Origin: a delta proteobacterium ML8_F1
GTDB taxonomy: Bacteria > Bacillota > Clostridia > Peptostreptococcales > Acidaminobacteraceae
DNA length: 51,351 bases
NCBI GenBank assembly: GCA_002029975.1
Contig: LQBE01000018.1
Location: 43,768 to 95,118 of the forward strand
Reading direction: 5' to 3'
Numbering within the stretch: position 1 is the first letter of the stretch; every line of letters begins with the position of its first letter. Made by a program: the position numbers and the translations under genes. The notes beneath the pieces were generated by a model, which was not told where the DNA came from, made no database searches, and saw only the letters and a program-made list of their open reading frames with translations. Shown here piece after piece: positions 42,497-50,402 of the stretch.

Positions 42497-43133
42497 TCTG
42501 TCCGTAGGTTTTAAATTTCTCCGCCATGAGGCTCATTTCGTCGTCTCCGAGAATCACCGGTTCGCCGATGGCCAGGGTCCGGGTGTAGATTTCAGCCACA
42601 TACTCGATCTCCTCGGTGATGTTGAAGGCGTTGGCCAGGTCGGCGGCTCCCGCCAGAAGACCGTGATTGGCCAAGAGTACTGCTCTGCGGTCCTTCATGG
42701 CCTCGAAGGCGTTTTGGGCCAGCCCGGGGGTGCCGAAGGTGGCGTAGTCGGCACAGCGGACGTTTTTCCCCGCCACGGCGACCATGTAGTGAACGGCGGG
42801 CAGATCCCACCTCAGGCAGCTCAGGGTGGTGGCGTACATGGTGTGGGTGTGGATGATGGCCCTGATGTCATCCCGTTTCTGGTAAAAGATGCGGTGCAGG
42901 TCCACTTCGCTCGAGGGCGTGCGGTGTCCCTCGACAATCCTGCCCTCGAGGTCCAGGACCACCACATCCTCCGGGGTGATTCTGACGTAGTCGATGCCGC
43001 TGGGGCTGATGGCGAAGTAACCGGATTCAGGGTCATAGACACTCAGATTGCCCCCGGTGCCCTTGGTGAGTCCGGTTTCAATGAGCTTGATTCCGTATTC
43101 GACGATGGCTTCTCGTTGCGCCTGCATTAACAT
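42489..43133 (-). CDS. Class II aldolase/adducin-family protein, L-fuculose-phosphate aldolase-like
   Basis: 214 residues, the length of FucA. TKGTGGNLSVYDPESGYFAISPSGIDY holds the phosphate-binding Gly-Asn part, PSSEVDLHRIFY the catalytic Glu, HTHTMYATTLS two zinc His and LLANHGLLA the third. Such enzymes cleave a ketose-1-phosphate into DHAP and an aldehyde. Fuculose-1-phosphate, 5-deoxyribulose-1-phosphate and methylthioribulose-1-phosphate are all handled by relatives; mtnA and a nucleoside phosphorylase at 11-12.9 kb make the last two attractive (inference). ATG at 43133 with GAGGAGG seven bases before it. Single-gene unit with its own TATAAT and an operator-like palindrome. Confidence 0.85.
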   Translation of the reverse strand: MLMQAQREAIVEYGIKLIETGLTKGTGGNLSVYDPESGYFAISPSGIDYVRITPEDVVVLDLEGRIVEGHRTPSSEVDLHRIFYQKRDDIRAIIHTHTMYATTLSCLRWDLPAVHYMVAVAGKNVRCADYATFGTPGLAQNAFEAMKDRRAVLLANHGLLAGAADLANAFNITEEIEYVAEIYTRTLAIGEPVILGDDEMSLMAEKFKTYGQKK

Positions 43134-43155
43134 GAAGATTCCTCCTCGGGAAATT

Positions 43156-43171
43156 GACAGATCAATCTGTC
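43156..43171. promoter_or_regulatory. Operator-like palindrome in the aldolase leader
   Basis: GACAGATCAATCTGTC is a perfect 7-bp inverted repeat with a 2-base centre. It lies between the aldolase -10 box and its start codon, a typical repressor position. The regulator is unknown; no regulator gene adjoins. Confidence 0.5.
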
Positions 43172-43181
43172 TGTGAACTCT

Positions 43182-43187
43182 ATTATA
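43182..43187 (-). promoter_or_regulatory. -10 box of the aldolase gene
   Basis: Reads TATAAT on minus, 48 bases before the ATG. The -35 region is weak, which fits a regulated promoter with the palindrome at 43156-43171 downstream. Confidence 0.55.
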
Positions 43188-43323
43188 TCAGTTTTTTAAT
43201 GGAGGATGGCCGGGAGGAGCCATAATTAAATATTTAACGAAAAAAATCCCGTTGTGATAGAATTAAACTGAACGGACAGTCGTCTAACTTGCAAGGGACA
43301 AAAAAACAGACAGGGTGATGAAG

Positions 43324-46300
43324 ATGAAAAAGAAATGGATTGGATGGTTGCTGGCAGTGCTTGCAGTGGGAGTGCTTGGAGGGGTCCTGTTTCTGGGAGA
43401 GGAGCCTGATGATAAGCCCCTGCCTCCCGTAAAGACGGCTTCAGGTTATGAACTTGAAGCCACCTTTGAAGACCGGGGGGGCATTGATACGGGTACGGCT
43501 TTTTCCTTGAAGCATCCTGAAGATGTGGATGTTTCACGCCTCGAGGAGATGATTCTTTTCACCCCGGAGATTGACTTTGAGATTGAAAGGGTTTCGACAA
43601 GTGAGGCATTGATCAGGCCGGCGGCCCTGCTTCTCGAGGATCAGATTTATCAGGTGCGTCTCAAGGATGATTCCAGTCATTCCTGGGCTTTTCAAACGAA
43701 AAAGAAGCTGAAAGTCCTTGCCACGATTCCGGGGGAGGGGGGACAGTATGTCTCCACGGATTCCGGAGTGGAAATTCAGTTCAACTTCAAGGACCTTGAG
43801 AATTTTGAGGAGTCCCTTGAGATTGAACCAGAGGTGGCGGGCAGCTTCTCAAGCAACGGCTACAGCCAGATTTTCATCCCTGAGGAGCTTCAACCAAGGA
43901 CCACCTACCGGGTGAGCCTTGATTCTAATCTCAAGGTTTCAGGCAGCGACATCACCCTCGGTGACGACTACAGCTTCACCTTCACCACCGCTGCCGGAGA
44001 GGGGGATTTCGGTCTCGCCCTCAAGGACGTTTTTTTCAATTACACCACCTCCCAGAATCATTTTGTGCCGGCCTACATGACTGACGGCGCCATGGAGGAG
44101 ACCTATGACCTGGAGGTTTACCGCTTCAGGGACCACGGGGATTTTCTAAGGGACCTGATCGCCTTCGACGGTGGCGCCTCCCTGAGCCGGCTGTATGAAG
44201 AAATCCCCTCTGGGCTCAGTCCGGTGTACCAGGTCGAAACCCGGCCGGAAAGGGTGGATCTCAATTATGACCGGTTCAGTGTTTTTGAAATGCCCGAGAC
44301 CCTGGAAGAGGGACACTATCTTGTGAAAATCGCCCTGGGAGACCGCCAGTGGTACAGCTTCATACAAATTAGCGATCTGCTGGTTTATGCGGCCAGCTTT
44401 GAAGAGAACAACCTTTTTTGGGTGGCAGACGCTGCAGGGCAGGAACCGGTTGCGGAGGCTAAGGTTGAAATAGTCGGCGGGTCCCGGGGGAAGACGGATG
44501 AAGAGGGGATTTCAATCCTTCCAGGGACAGGGTCTTCTGAAGAGGAGACCATACTCTACGGGACAGTGACCCGGGGAGAGGCCAGTCCCTTTGTCATCAG
44601 GAATTACAAGGATGCAAGAGAGCGGTATTATTTCGGCGATGAAAATGCCGGGCTTGAGGCCACGGATCACTTCAAATATCTCTATACCGACCGGAGCACC
44701 TATCTCCCCACTGACGAAGTATCGATTTTCGGCTATCTCAAGCCCAGAGAGGGCCCCCAGGGGACTTACAGTATCCGGCTGGTGTCAACGGACTATGGGA
44801 CAAAAGTCCTTGATGAGGCGGCCCTCCCCCTGACCATCCACGGGACTTTCACCCATGGCTTTGCCTTTGAAGACTTGAGTCCCGGCACCTACCGCCTGGA
44901 GGTGTTAAAGGGTGAACAGGTGATTCTGAGCCACGGAATCTCTGTCAACCCCTATACCAAGCCCCTGTATCGGCTGGCGGGAGAATTCACGAAGGATTAT
45001 TTCAAGCGGGGCGAGCCGGTGGCGTTTCGCTTTGAGGCTCAGTTTTTTGACGGGACTCCGGCGAAATCCATGACCTTCAATTACAGCTCCTACGCCGACA
45101 CCAATCACACCGGAGAGATTCAGACCGACGACAACGGCTCAGGGACCATTGGTTTCACACCGGAATACACCACGGAAAACTGGCGGCCCCAGGCCATTGC
45201 CTTCGACCTTTACAACTCAGGGGCCGAGGACAGGCGGATCTCACTTCATGACTCCTACACCTTTTTTCCCAAGGACACCATGATTCAACTTTTTCAAGAG
45301 GAGTCACGGGGAGTGAGGATTGAAGTCAATGAGCTGCTGGCTGAAAACTATCACAAGGGGTCGGAATTCACCCTTGATGCACTCAAGGGGGAGGCCCTGG
45401 ACACCCCCCTGGAAATTGAAGTGACAGAGCATTATTTTGAAAAGGTGGAAAAGGGAAGCACCTATGATTATATCAACAAGGTGAACCGGCCACGCTTTGA
45501 ATACCACAAGCGGGAGCGGGTGGTGGAGACCCTTCAAGTGGAGACCTCTGAGGGTGTCTATTTCTATGAGACCCCTTATCTTGAGGAATCGAAGAGCAGC
45601 TACGAAATCAAGGTCACTCTGGAGGAGGAAGAGGGCCCCCTTGTGGAAACCGCCTATCTCCACGACGGGGGAGGCCATTACTGGAAAAATCCTGATTATC
45701 ACTACTATATTCTGGAAGTCGAGGATTCAGACCAGGGATTCAGCCTTGGCCAGACCCTGGATTACCGGCTGACAGACCAGGGTGAGGCCCTGGAATTCAG
45801 TGATGAGAAATTTCTACTAATGACATTGAAGGAAGGTCTTGTGACTTATTCAATCCTGGAGGAGCCCCAGGGCAGCATGACCTTTGATCAATCCCATATT
45901 CCCAATATTCATCTCAAAGGGGTCCTGCTCAAGGACGGGATGATGACCAGGACACCCGATGCCGCCCTGGTGAAATTCAATCCCTCTGAACGAGAGGCGC
46001 AGATTACGGTAATCCCCGGGCAGGAAAGCTATCCTCCGGGCGGGGTTGTGGAGCTGAGGGTTCTGACAAGGGGAAGTGACGGCAACCCCCTTGCCGCCGA
46101 TGTCAATCTTTCCGTAGTGGATGAGGCCTATTTCGAGCTCTTCCATCAGGAGGTTGATTTTCTCAAAGAACTCTACCTTCCGGTTATGGGCACCGGGATA
46201 CTCAGGGAATTCGTTTCAACCGATCTCAGTGGAGCCAACTTCGATTTCTTCGGCATGGCCGAGGGAGGGGGTCCCGAGGGGGCTGAAGCCTTCAGAAAGG

Positions 46301-48084
46301 ATTTCAAGGATACGGCGCTTTTCATGACCCTCACCACAGATGAAGAGGGAGAGGGGTTTGTGCGCTTCACTCTGCCGGACAATCTCACTTCCTGGCGGGT
46401 AACCTACCAGGCAGTCAATGGGAACCTGGAGGCTTCCTCCGGAAAACTCAACCTGTCGGTCTCCCTGCCCTTTTATGTGGTTCCCCTGATCAGCGAGGTC
46501 TATCTGACGGGGGATGAGCCCTCCATCAGTCTCAGGGCCTTCGGTGAAGCGGTGGACGGGGGGAGTCCCGTGGACTACACTGTCACCCTGGGGACTAAAA
46601 CCCTTGAGGCCCGGGGGCTTGCAAAGGATTACACCCAGATTCCCCTGGGGTCTCTTGAGAAGGGGGTCTATCCCTTGAAGATTTCAGCCCGGCAGGGGGA
46701 GTACAGGGACGGGGTGGAAAAAACCATAGAGGTAAAGGACTCTGTGGTGACCTTCAACCACACCAAGACCTACGACCTCGACAAAGAGACCGTTTTTACC
46801 GGGATTCAGTCTGTGGGCCGGATCACATTCAGAAATCAAAATGAGTCTCCTTTTATCGAGATCCTCATGGATATCAGCCGTGGCTATGGCCAGAGGGTGG
46901 ATCAAAGACTCTCATCCCTGGCGGCGATGCGGCTCATCAGGGAACACCTGGATGAGGACTTGAAAATCGAGGAGGGGGAATTCAAAGCCTATCAGGATCC
47001 TTCGGGGGGCATCAGGTTGCTGCCCTATTCCGGGACGGATCCCCTGCTCAGCGCCAGAATCGCTCTCATGGGGGCTGAAGACTTTGACCAGGAACTGCTG
47101 AAACATTACTTCTACAGTCTGCTGTATAGTCCAGAGGGATCAAGGCTTGAGGTGGTGTCAGCCCTGACAGGGCTGGGGGCACTCAGGGAGCCGGTACTGA
47201 TAGAAATCCAGTCCCTTCTCGAGGAAGACCTCACCCTCAAGGAGGAACTGCTCTTGTCCCTGGCTCTGGCAACCCTCGGGGACAGAGGGAGTGCGGTAAA
47301 AATCTACGAAAACCTTGAAACAGCGGCTTCTGATGATCTGGAGGAAGGAGAAGCCTTTGTGGTGAAGGGGCTTTTAATGAACCTGGCGCTTGCGGCGGGG
47401 GACGAGGTCTACGGGGACAGTCTTTTTGAAGCCGTCTACCAAGAGCCCTCCGACTTTGAGCTGGTCCATCTTGAACGAATCAGCTACCTGGAACAAAGGG
47501 ATTTCATGAATTCTTCGGAGGTTGAGGATCTCAGGGGAAGGGTGACCCTGAGCCTCGGGGACACAGAAGAGACGTTGGCGTTTTTCGGTTATGAAAGCAG
47601 GAGTCTCAGTGTCACCCCCGGGGAGTTGGCAGCCCTGGAGTTCACTGAAATCGAGGGTGCCGTGTCGGCCGAGGTCTATGCCCTGGTCGGCGCGGAGGCT
47701 CTCGGGGAGCAAGCTGCCAGGGACTTCACCCTGACCCGGGACTACGAGGTGTCGGGAATCCCGGCAACCACCTTCGAGGTGGGGGATGTCGTCAAGGTCA
47801 CCTTGACACCGGAATTCACAGGTCCCAAAGGGCATCTCTACGAGATCACCGACTTTATCCCCGCAGGCTTTCGGCTGAAGCGGCTGGGCTCCAACGCAGG
47901 CTGGTACGAGGAGGAGGGCCAGAAGATGATTTTCCACTACTGGCACCAGGATAAGGTGGAACCCATCATTTACTATCTTCAGGCGGTTCTGCCGGGGAGT
48001 TACACCGCCGATCACGGGGTCATGGTCAGGACCTCTAAACCCGGGGTGTCCGCCACTCCCCAGGAGAAGCTGGTCATCCAATGA
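43324..48084 (+). CDS. Alpha-2-macroglobulin-like membrane-anchored protein, no thioester motif
   Basis: About 1586 residues, start ATG 43324 after AGGGTGAT. KKKWIGWLLAVLAVGVLGGVLFLG is an N-terminal membrane anchor without a lipobox Cys, so the protein is extracytoplasmic. Many beta-sandwich (MG-type) repeats follow: YLYTDRSTYLPTDEVSIFGYLKP resembles the MG/bait-region entry motif of bacterial A2Ms. FMTLTTDEEGEGFVRFTLPDNLTSWRVTYQAV (about residues 1000-1030, two adjacent halves of the A2M domain) is diagnostic. Where a thioester CxEQ would be expected the text reads DISRGYGQRVDQRL, with no Cys at all. Bacterial A2Ms trap proteases or guard the envelope, and thioester-free types exist. Overlaps the Memo lipoprotein gene (ATGA). 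Not next to a pbpC gene, the usual partner in Gram-negatives. Confidence 0.82.
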   Translation: MKKKWIGWLLAVLAVGVLGGVLFLGEEPDDKPLPPVKTASGYELEATFEDRGGIDTGTAFSLKHPEDVDVSRLEEMILFTPEIDFEIERVSTSEALIRPAALLLEDQIYQVRLKDDSSHSWAFQTKKKLKVLATIPGEGGQYVSTDSGVEIQFNFKDLENFEESLEIEPEVAGSFSSNGYSQIFIPEELQPRTTYRVSLDSNLKVSGSDITLGDDYSFTFTTAAGEGDFGLALKDVFFNYTTSQNHFVPAYMTDGAMEETYDLEVYRFRDHGDFLRDLIAFDGGASLSRLYEEIPSGLSPVYQVETRPERVDLNYDRFSVFEMPETLEEGHYLVKIALGDRQWYSFIQISDLLVYAASFEENNLFWVADAAGQEPVAEAKVEIVGGSRGKTDEEGISILPGTGSSEEETILYGTVTRGEASPFVIRNYKDARERYYFGDENAGLEATDHFKYLYTDRSTYLPTDEVSIFGYLKPREGPQGTYSIRLVSTDYGTKVLDEAALPLTIHGTFTHGFAFEDLSPGTYRLEVLKGEQVILSHGISVNPYTKPLYRLAGEFTKDYFKRGEPVAFRFEAQFFDGTPAKSMTFNYSSYADTNHTGEIQTDDNGSGTIGFTPEYTTENWRPQAIAFDLYNSGAEDRRISLHDSYTFFPKDTMIQLFQEESRGVRIEVNELLAENYHKGSEFTLDALKGEALDTPLEIEVTEHYFEKVEKGSTYDYINKVNRPRFEYHKRERVVETLQVETSEGVYFYETPYLEESKSSYEIKVTLEEEEGPLVETAYLHDGGGHYWKNPDYHYYILEVEDSDQGFSLGQTLDYRLTDQGEALEFSDEKFLLMTLKEGLVTYSILEEPQGSMTFDQSHIPNIHLKGVLLKDGMMTRTPDAALVKFNPSEREAQITVIPGQESYPPGGVVELRVLTRGSDGNPLAADVNLSVVDEAYFELFHQEVDFLKELYLPVMGTGILREFVSTDLSGANFDFFGMAEGGGPEGAEAFRKDFKDTALFMTLTTDEEGEGFVRFTLPDNLTSWRVTYQAVNGNLEASSGKLNLSVSLPFYVVPLISEVYLTGDEPSISLRAFGEAVDGGSPVDYTVTLGTKTLEARGLAKDYTQIPLGSLEKGVYPLKISARQGEYRDGVEKTIEVKDSVVTFNHTKTYDLDKETVFTGIQSVGRITFRNQNESPFIEILMDISRGYGQRVDQRLSSLAAMRLIREHLDEDLKIEEGEFKAYQDPSGGIRLLPYSGTDPLLSARIALMGAEDFDQELLKHYFYSLLYSPEGSRLEVVSALTGLGALREPVLIEIQSLLEEDLTLKEELLLSLALATLGDRGSAVKIYENLETAASDDLEEGEAFVVKGLLMNLALAAGDEVYGDSLFEAVYQEPSDFELVHLERISYLEQRDFMNSSEVEDLRGRVTLSLGDTEETLAFFGYESRSLSVTPGELAALEFTEIEGAVSAEVYALVGAEALGEQAARDFTLTRDYEVSGIPATTFEVGDVVKVTLTPEFTGPKGHLYEITDFIPAGFRLKRLGSNAGWYEEEGQKMIFHYWHQDKVEPIIYYLQAVLPGSYTADHGVMVRTSKPGVSATPQEKLVIQ

Positions 48085-48941
48085 AAGGCCTGGGACTGCT
48101 TGTTCTGATGATTCTTTTAACGGGCCTGTCCGGCTGCAGTCCAGAGCCGGCTGAGGCGGCGGCTCCAGGGAATCCGACCAACCAGACCCGTTTTTATCAA
48201 CCCGCCCTCTTTGTGAAGACCCTTTCCGGGGAGGAAGAGACCCTGGAGGGGGTCAAGGGTATCATCGTTCCCCACCACCTCACGGCTTCAGCAATGATCC
48301 ACAGGACCTTCAATCTTATAAGAAATGAGCCCTACGAAACCGTCATTATCCTGGGGCCGGACCATTACCGGGAGAATCACAAGCAGATTGCCACGGGCAA
48401 AAGGGATTGGGAGACTGATTTCGGGCGTCTGGCGGTGTCGCCCCTGGGTGAGGTTCTGGCACAGAGGATGCCCCTGGTGCGGCTAGCGGATGACGACCTG
48501 GAGAAGGAGCATTCCGTAGGGGCTCTGATTCCCTATGTGGCGTATTATTTTCCCCAGGCCAACGTCCTGCCCGTGACCTTCAGCACGTCACTGTCCCTGG
48601 AGGATACACTGGATTTTGCCGAGGATCTCCTTGAGTTGACAGCCGATGGTCAGGGACTTTTGGTGGCTTCGGTGGATTTCAGCCACGGTCTTTCCTATGA
48701 GGCGGCCAGGGCAATGGACCTGAAAACCCGGAAAATGATTGACCGGATGGAGTATAAAAGGTTAAACTATCTGGGGAATGATTCCCTGGATTCCCCTGAA
48801 ACTCTGATGGTTTTTTTGTGGATCATGGAGAATCTCGGAGCCGGGGGAAGACTGCTGGAGGCGTCCAATTCCTCGGAGGTACTTGGCATCCGGGGGGAAT
48901 CCACCACGGGATACATGACCTATCTCTTTCAATCCCAGTGA
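48081..48941 (+). CDS. AmmeMemoRadiSam system protein B (Memo) family lipoprotein
   Basis: 286 residues. MKGLGLLVLMILLTG followed by LSGC is a lipoprotein signal with Cys near residue 19. The rest is a Memo-type domain: KGIIVPHHLTASAMIHRTF with a conserved His pair, TVIILGPDHYREN, EKEHSVGALIPYVAYYFP and LLVASVDFSHGLSY, giving the His/Asp/Cys-type metal site residues known from Memo and class III dioxygenase relatives. Memo proteins are usually cytoplasmic and linked to AMMECR1 and radical-SAM genes; here the protein is exported and translationally coupled to the A2M gene. Function unknown. Confidence 0.83.
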   Translation: MKGLGLLVLMILLTGLSGCSPEPAEAAAPGNPTNQTRFYQPALFVKTLSGEEETLEGVKGIIVPHHLTASAMIHRTFNLIRNEPYETVIILGPDHYRENHKQIATGKRDWETDFGRLAVSPLGEVLAQRMPLVRLADDDLEKEHSVGALIPYVAYYFPQANVLPVTFSTSLSLEDTLDFAEDLLELTADGQGLLVASVDFSHGLSYEAARAMDLKTRKMIDRMEYKRLNYLGNDSLDSPETLMVFLWIMENLGAGGRLLEASNSSEVLGIRGESTTGYMTYLFQSQ

Positions 48942-48960
48942 GCCATGAGGAGGAAACACA

Positions 48961-49620
48961 GTGAAACTAGCGATTTTTGACTTTGACGGGACCCTGTTCC
49001 TGGATCAGACGGTTCCCTTTATCCTGGAGAAATTCACGGAACTGGGGTACCCGAAGCACCGGCAGACCCGGGTGAAAAGAGCCCTGCTTTTTCTTTTTTT
49101 CCAGTACAAGGTGCTCAAAAAATATGACCGGGAGAGCTTTCGGGCCATTGCCTCAAAGAAAGTCCTGAAACTCTTTGAGGGCTTCAGCAAAGATGAAGTG
49201 ACAGAGTTTTTTGAGGCCTTGAAAATAGAGGTCATGCCCCTCATTGACCAGGAGGTGCTCATGGCGCTGAGACAAAAGCGGCAGGAGGGCTTCGAGACAG
49301 TCCTTCTTTCAGGCTGTTATGATGTGATGCTTGCCCCGCTGAAGGAAGCCCTGGGGGTGGACCGGATTATTTCCACGAAATTCACCCTGGGAGAACTGGT
49401 TACCGTCAGCGGCAGAGAAAAGGTGAAGGCACTGTGGGAAAACTACAATCCTGATGAGATTGACCTTGAGGCCTCCTATGCCTATGGTGACAGTATCTAC
49501 GATGAATTTGTCCTGGACCTGGTGGGGCATCCGGTGATGGTCAATCCCGAAGAGGACGGACGGGTCTTTGCCGGGGAAAAGGGCTATGAAGTCTGGCAGA
49601 CCCGGAAAAATTCCGTATAG
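48961..49620 (+). CDS. HAD-superfamily (HAD-IB, SerB-like) phosphatase
   Basis: 219 residues. The N-terminal KLAIFDFDGTLFLDQTVPFIL contains motif I DFDGT, VLLSGCYDVMLAPL holds motif II Ser, and SYAYGDSIYDEFVL is motif IV GDSxxD. The helical cap is of the C1, IB type, as in phosphoserine phosphatase-like or membrane-lipid/glycerol phosphatases. Substrate unknown. GTG start after GAGGAAACACA, 19 bases behind the Memo gene, so it is likely part of the same transcript. Confidence 0.85.
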   Translation: MKLAIFDFDGTLFLDQTVPFILEKFTELGYPKHRQTRVKRALLFLFFQYKVLKKYDRESFRAIASKKVLKLFEGFSKDEVTEFFEALKIEVMPLIDQEVLMALRQKRQEGFETVLLSGCYDVMLAPLKEALGVDRIISTKFTLGELVTVSGREKVKALWENYNPDEIDLEASYAYGDSIYDEFVLDLVGHPVMVNPEEDGRVFAGEKGYEVWQTRKNSV

Positions 49621-49676
49621 TAAACTGATAGTTCACAACCTCTAAGGGTAATAATCAGCCAGTGGAGGTTTTTTTT

Positions 49677-50402
49677 ATGGAAAAATTTGATTGTGAAAAA
49701 GCCCTGATCCGTCGGCAAAGGGATGCCATGGACCAGTGTTATAGAAACAGTGGGCTCTTCATCCTGGGCGTTGCCCGAAAAGTGCTGGGTCGTCATGTCA
49801 CCCGTGAGGATGAAGCCTACGGGGTGGCCTCAATGGCTTTTTTTGAAGCCATGAAGGGATATGACTCCGACAAGGGTCCTTTTTTTGCCTTTGCAAAGAC
49901 TGTGATCACCCGCAGACTCATTGATGATTTGAGAAAAGAAGAAAAGCACCGAAGGACTGTGCCGGTAGACCCCCTGGTTTTTGGAGGCGAGTTCGACGAG
50001 GAGGAGGGTGCCCTCAGTATCGGCATTGAAATCAGGAAAAACCTTGTGAGTGAGGTGGATGAGGCTTTGAAGGATGAAATTGAGAACCTCAAGGAGATTA
50101 TCGCCCCCTACGGGTTCACCTTCATGGATCTGATTCAGGCTTCCCCCAAGGCGCGAAAGACAAAAGCAGCCTGTGACAAAGCCATTACTTATCTGATCAA
50201 GACCCCTCTGCTCAGGGGGGAACTGCAAAGCAAAAAAACCCTGCCGCTGAAAATAATCGAAAAAAATGCCCAGGTACCCCAAAAAATACTCCAACGTCAC
50301 CGAAAGTATATAATAACAGCCGTTGAAATCCTATCCGGTGATTTCCCGAATCTGGCGGAATACCTGGAGTCCATCACAAAAAAGGAGGGCAGTTTCAAAT
50401 GA
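49677..50402 (+). CDS. sigI: RNA polymerase sigma factor SigI
   Basis: 241 residues. EDEAYGVASMAFFEAMKGYDSDKGPFFAFAKTVITRRLIDDLRKEEKH, read in two adjoining parts, is the sigma-70 region 2 with the SigI-type core. The C-terminal half (LPLKIIEKNAQVPQKILQRHRKYIITAVEIL in part) is the SigI-specific DNA-binding region in place of regions 3/4. SigI is an alternative sigma factor of Bacillota for heat, envelope or extracellular polysaccharide signals. ATG at 49677, eight bases after GGAGG; its stop overlaps the rsgI start (ATGA), the usual sigI-rsgI coupling. The 56 bases upstream show no promoter I can assign. Confidence 0.92.
   Translation: MEKFDCEKALIRRQRDAMDQCYRNSGLFILGVARKVLGRHVTREDEAYGVASMAFFEAMKGYDSDKGPFFAFAKTVITRRLIDDLRKEEKHRRTVPVDPLVFGGEFDEEEGALSIGIEIRKNLVSEVDEALKDEIENLKEIIAPYGFTFMDLIQASPKARKTKAACDKAITYLIKTPLLRGELQSKKTLPLKIIEKNAQVPQKILQRHRKYIITAVEILSGDFPNLAEYLESITKKEGSFK

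Noticed and set aside
46870-46925. Thioester motif in the alpha-2-macroglobulin
   Set aside because: The expected place reads GYGQRVDQ; there is no Cys, so a CxEQ thioester cannot form.
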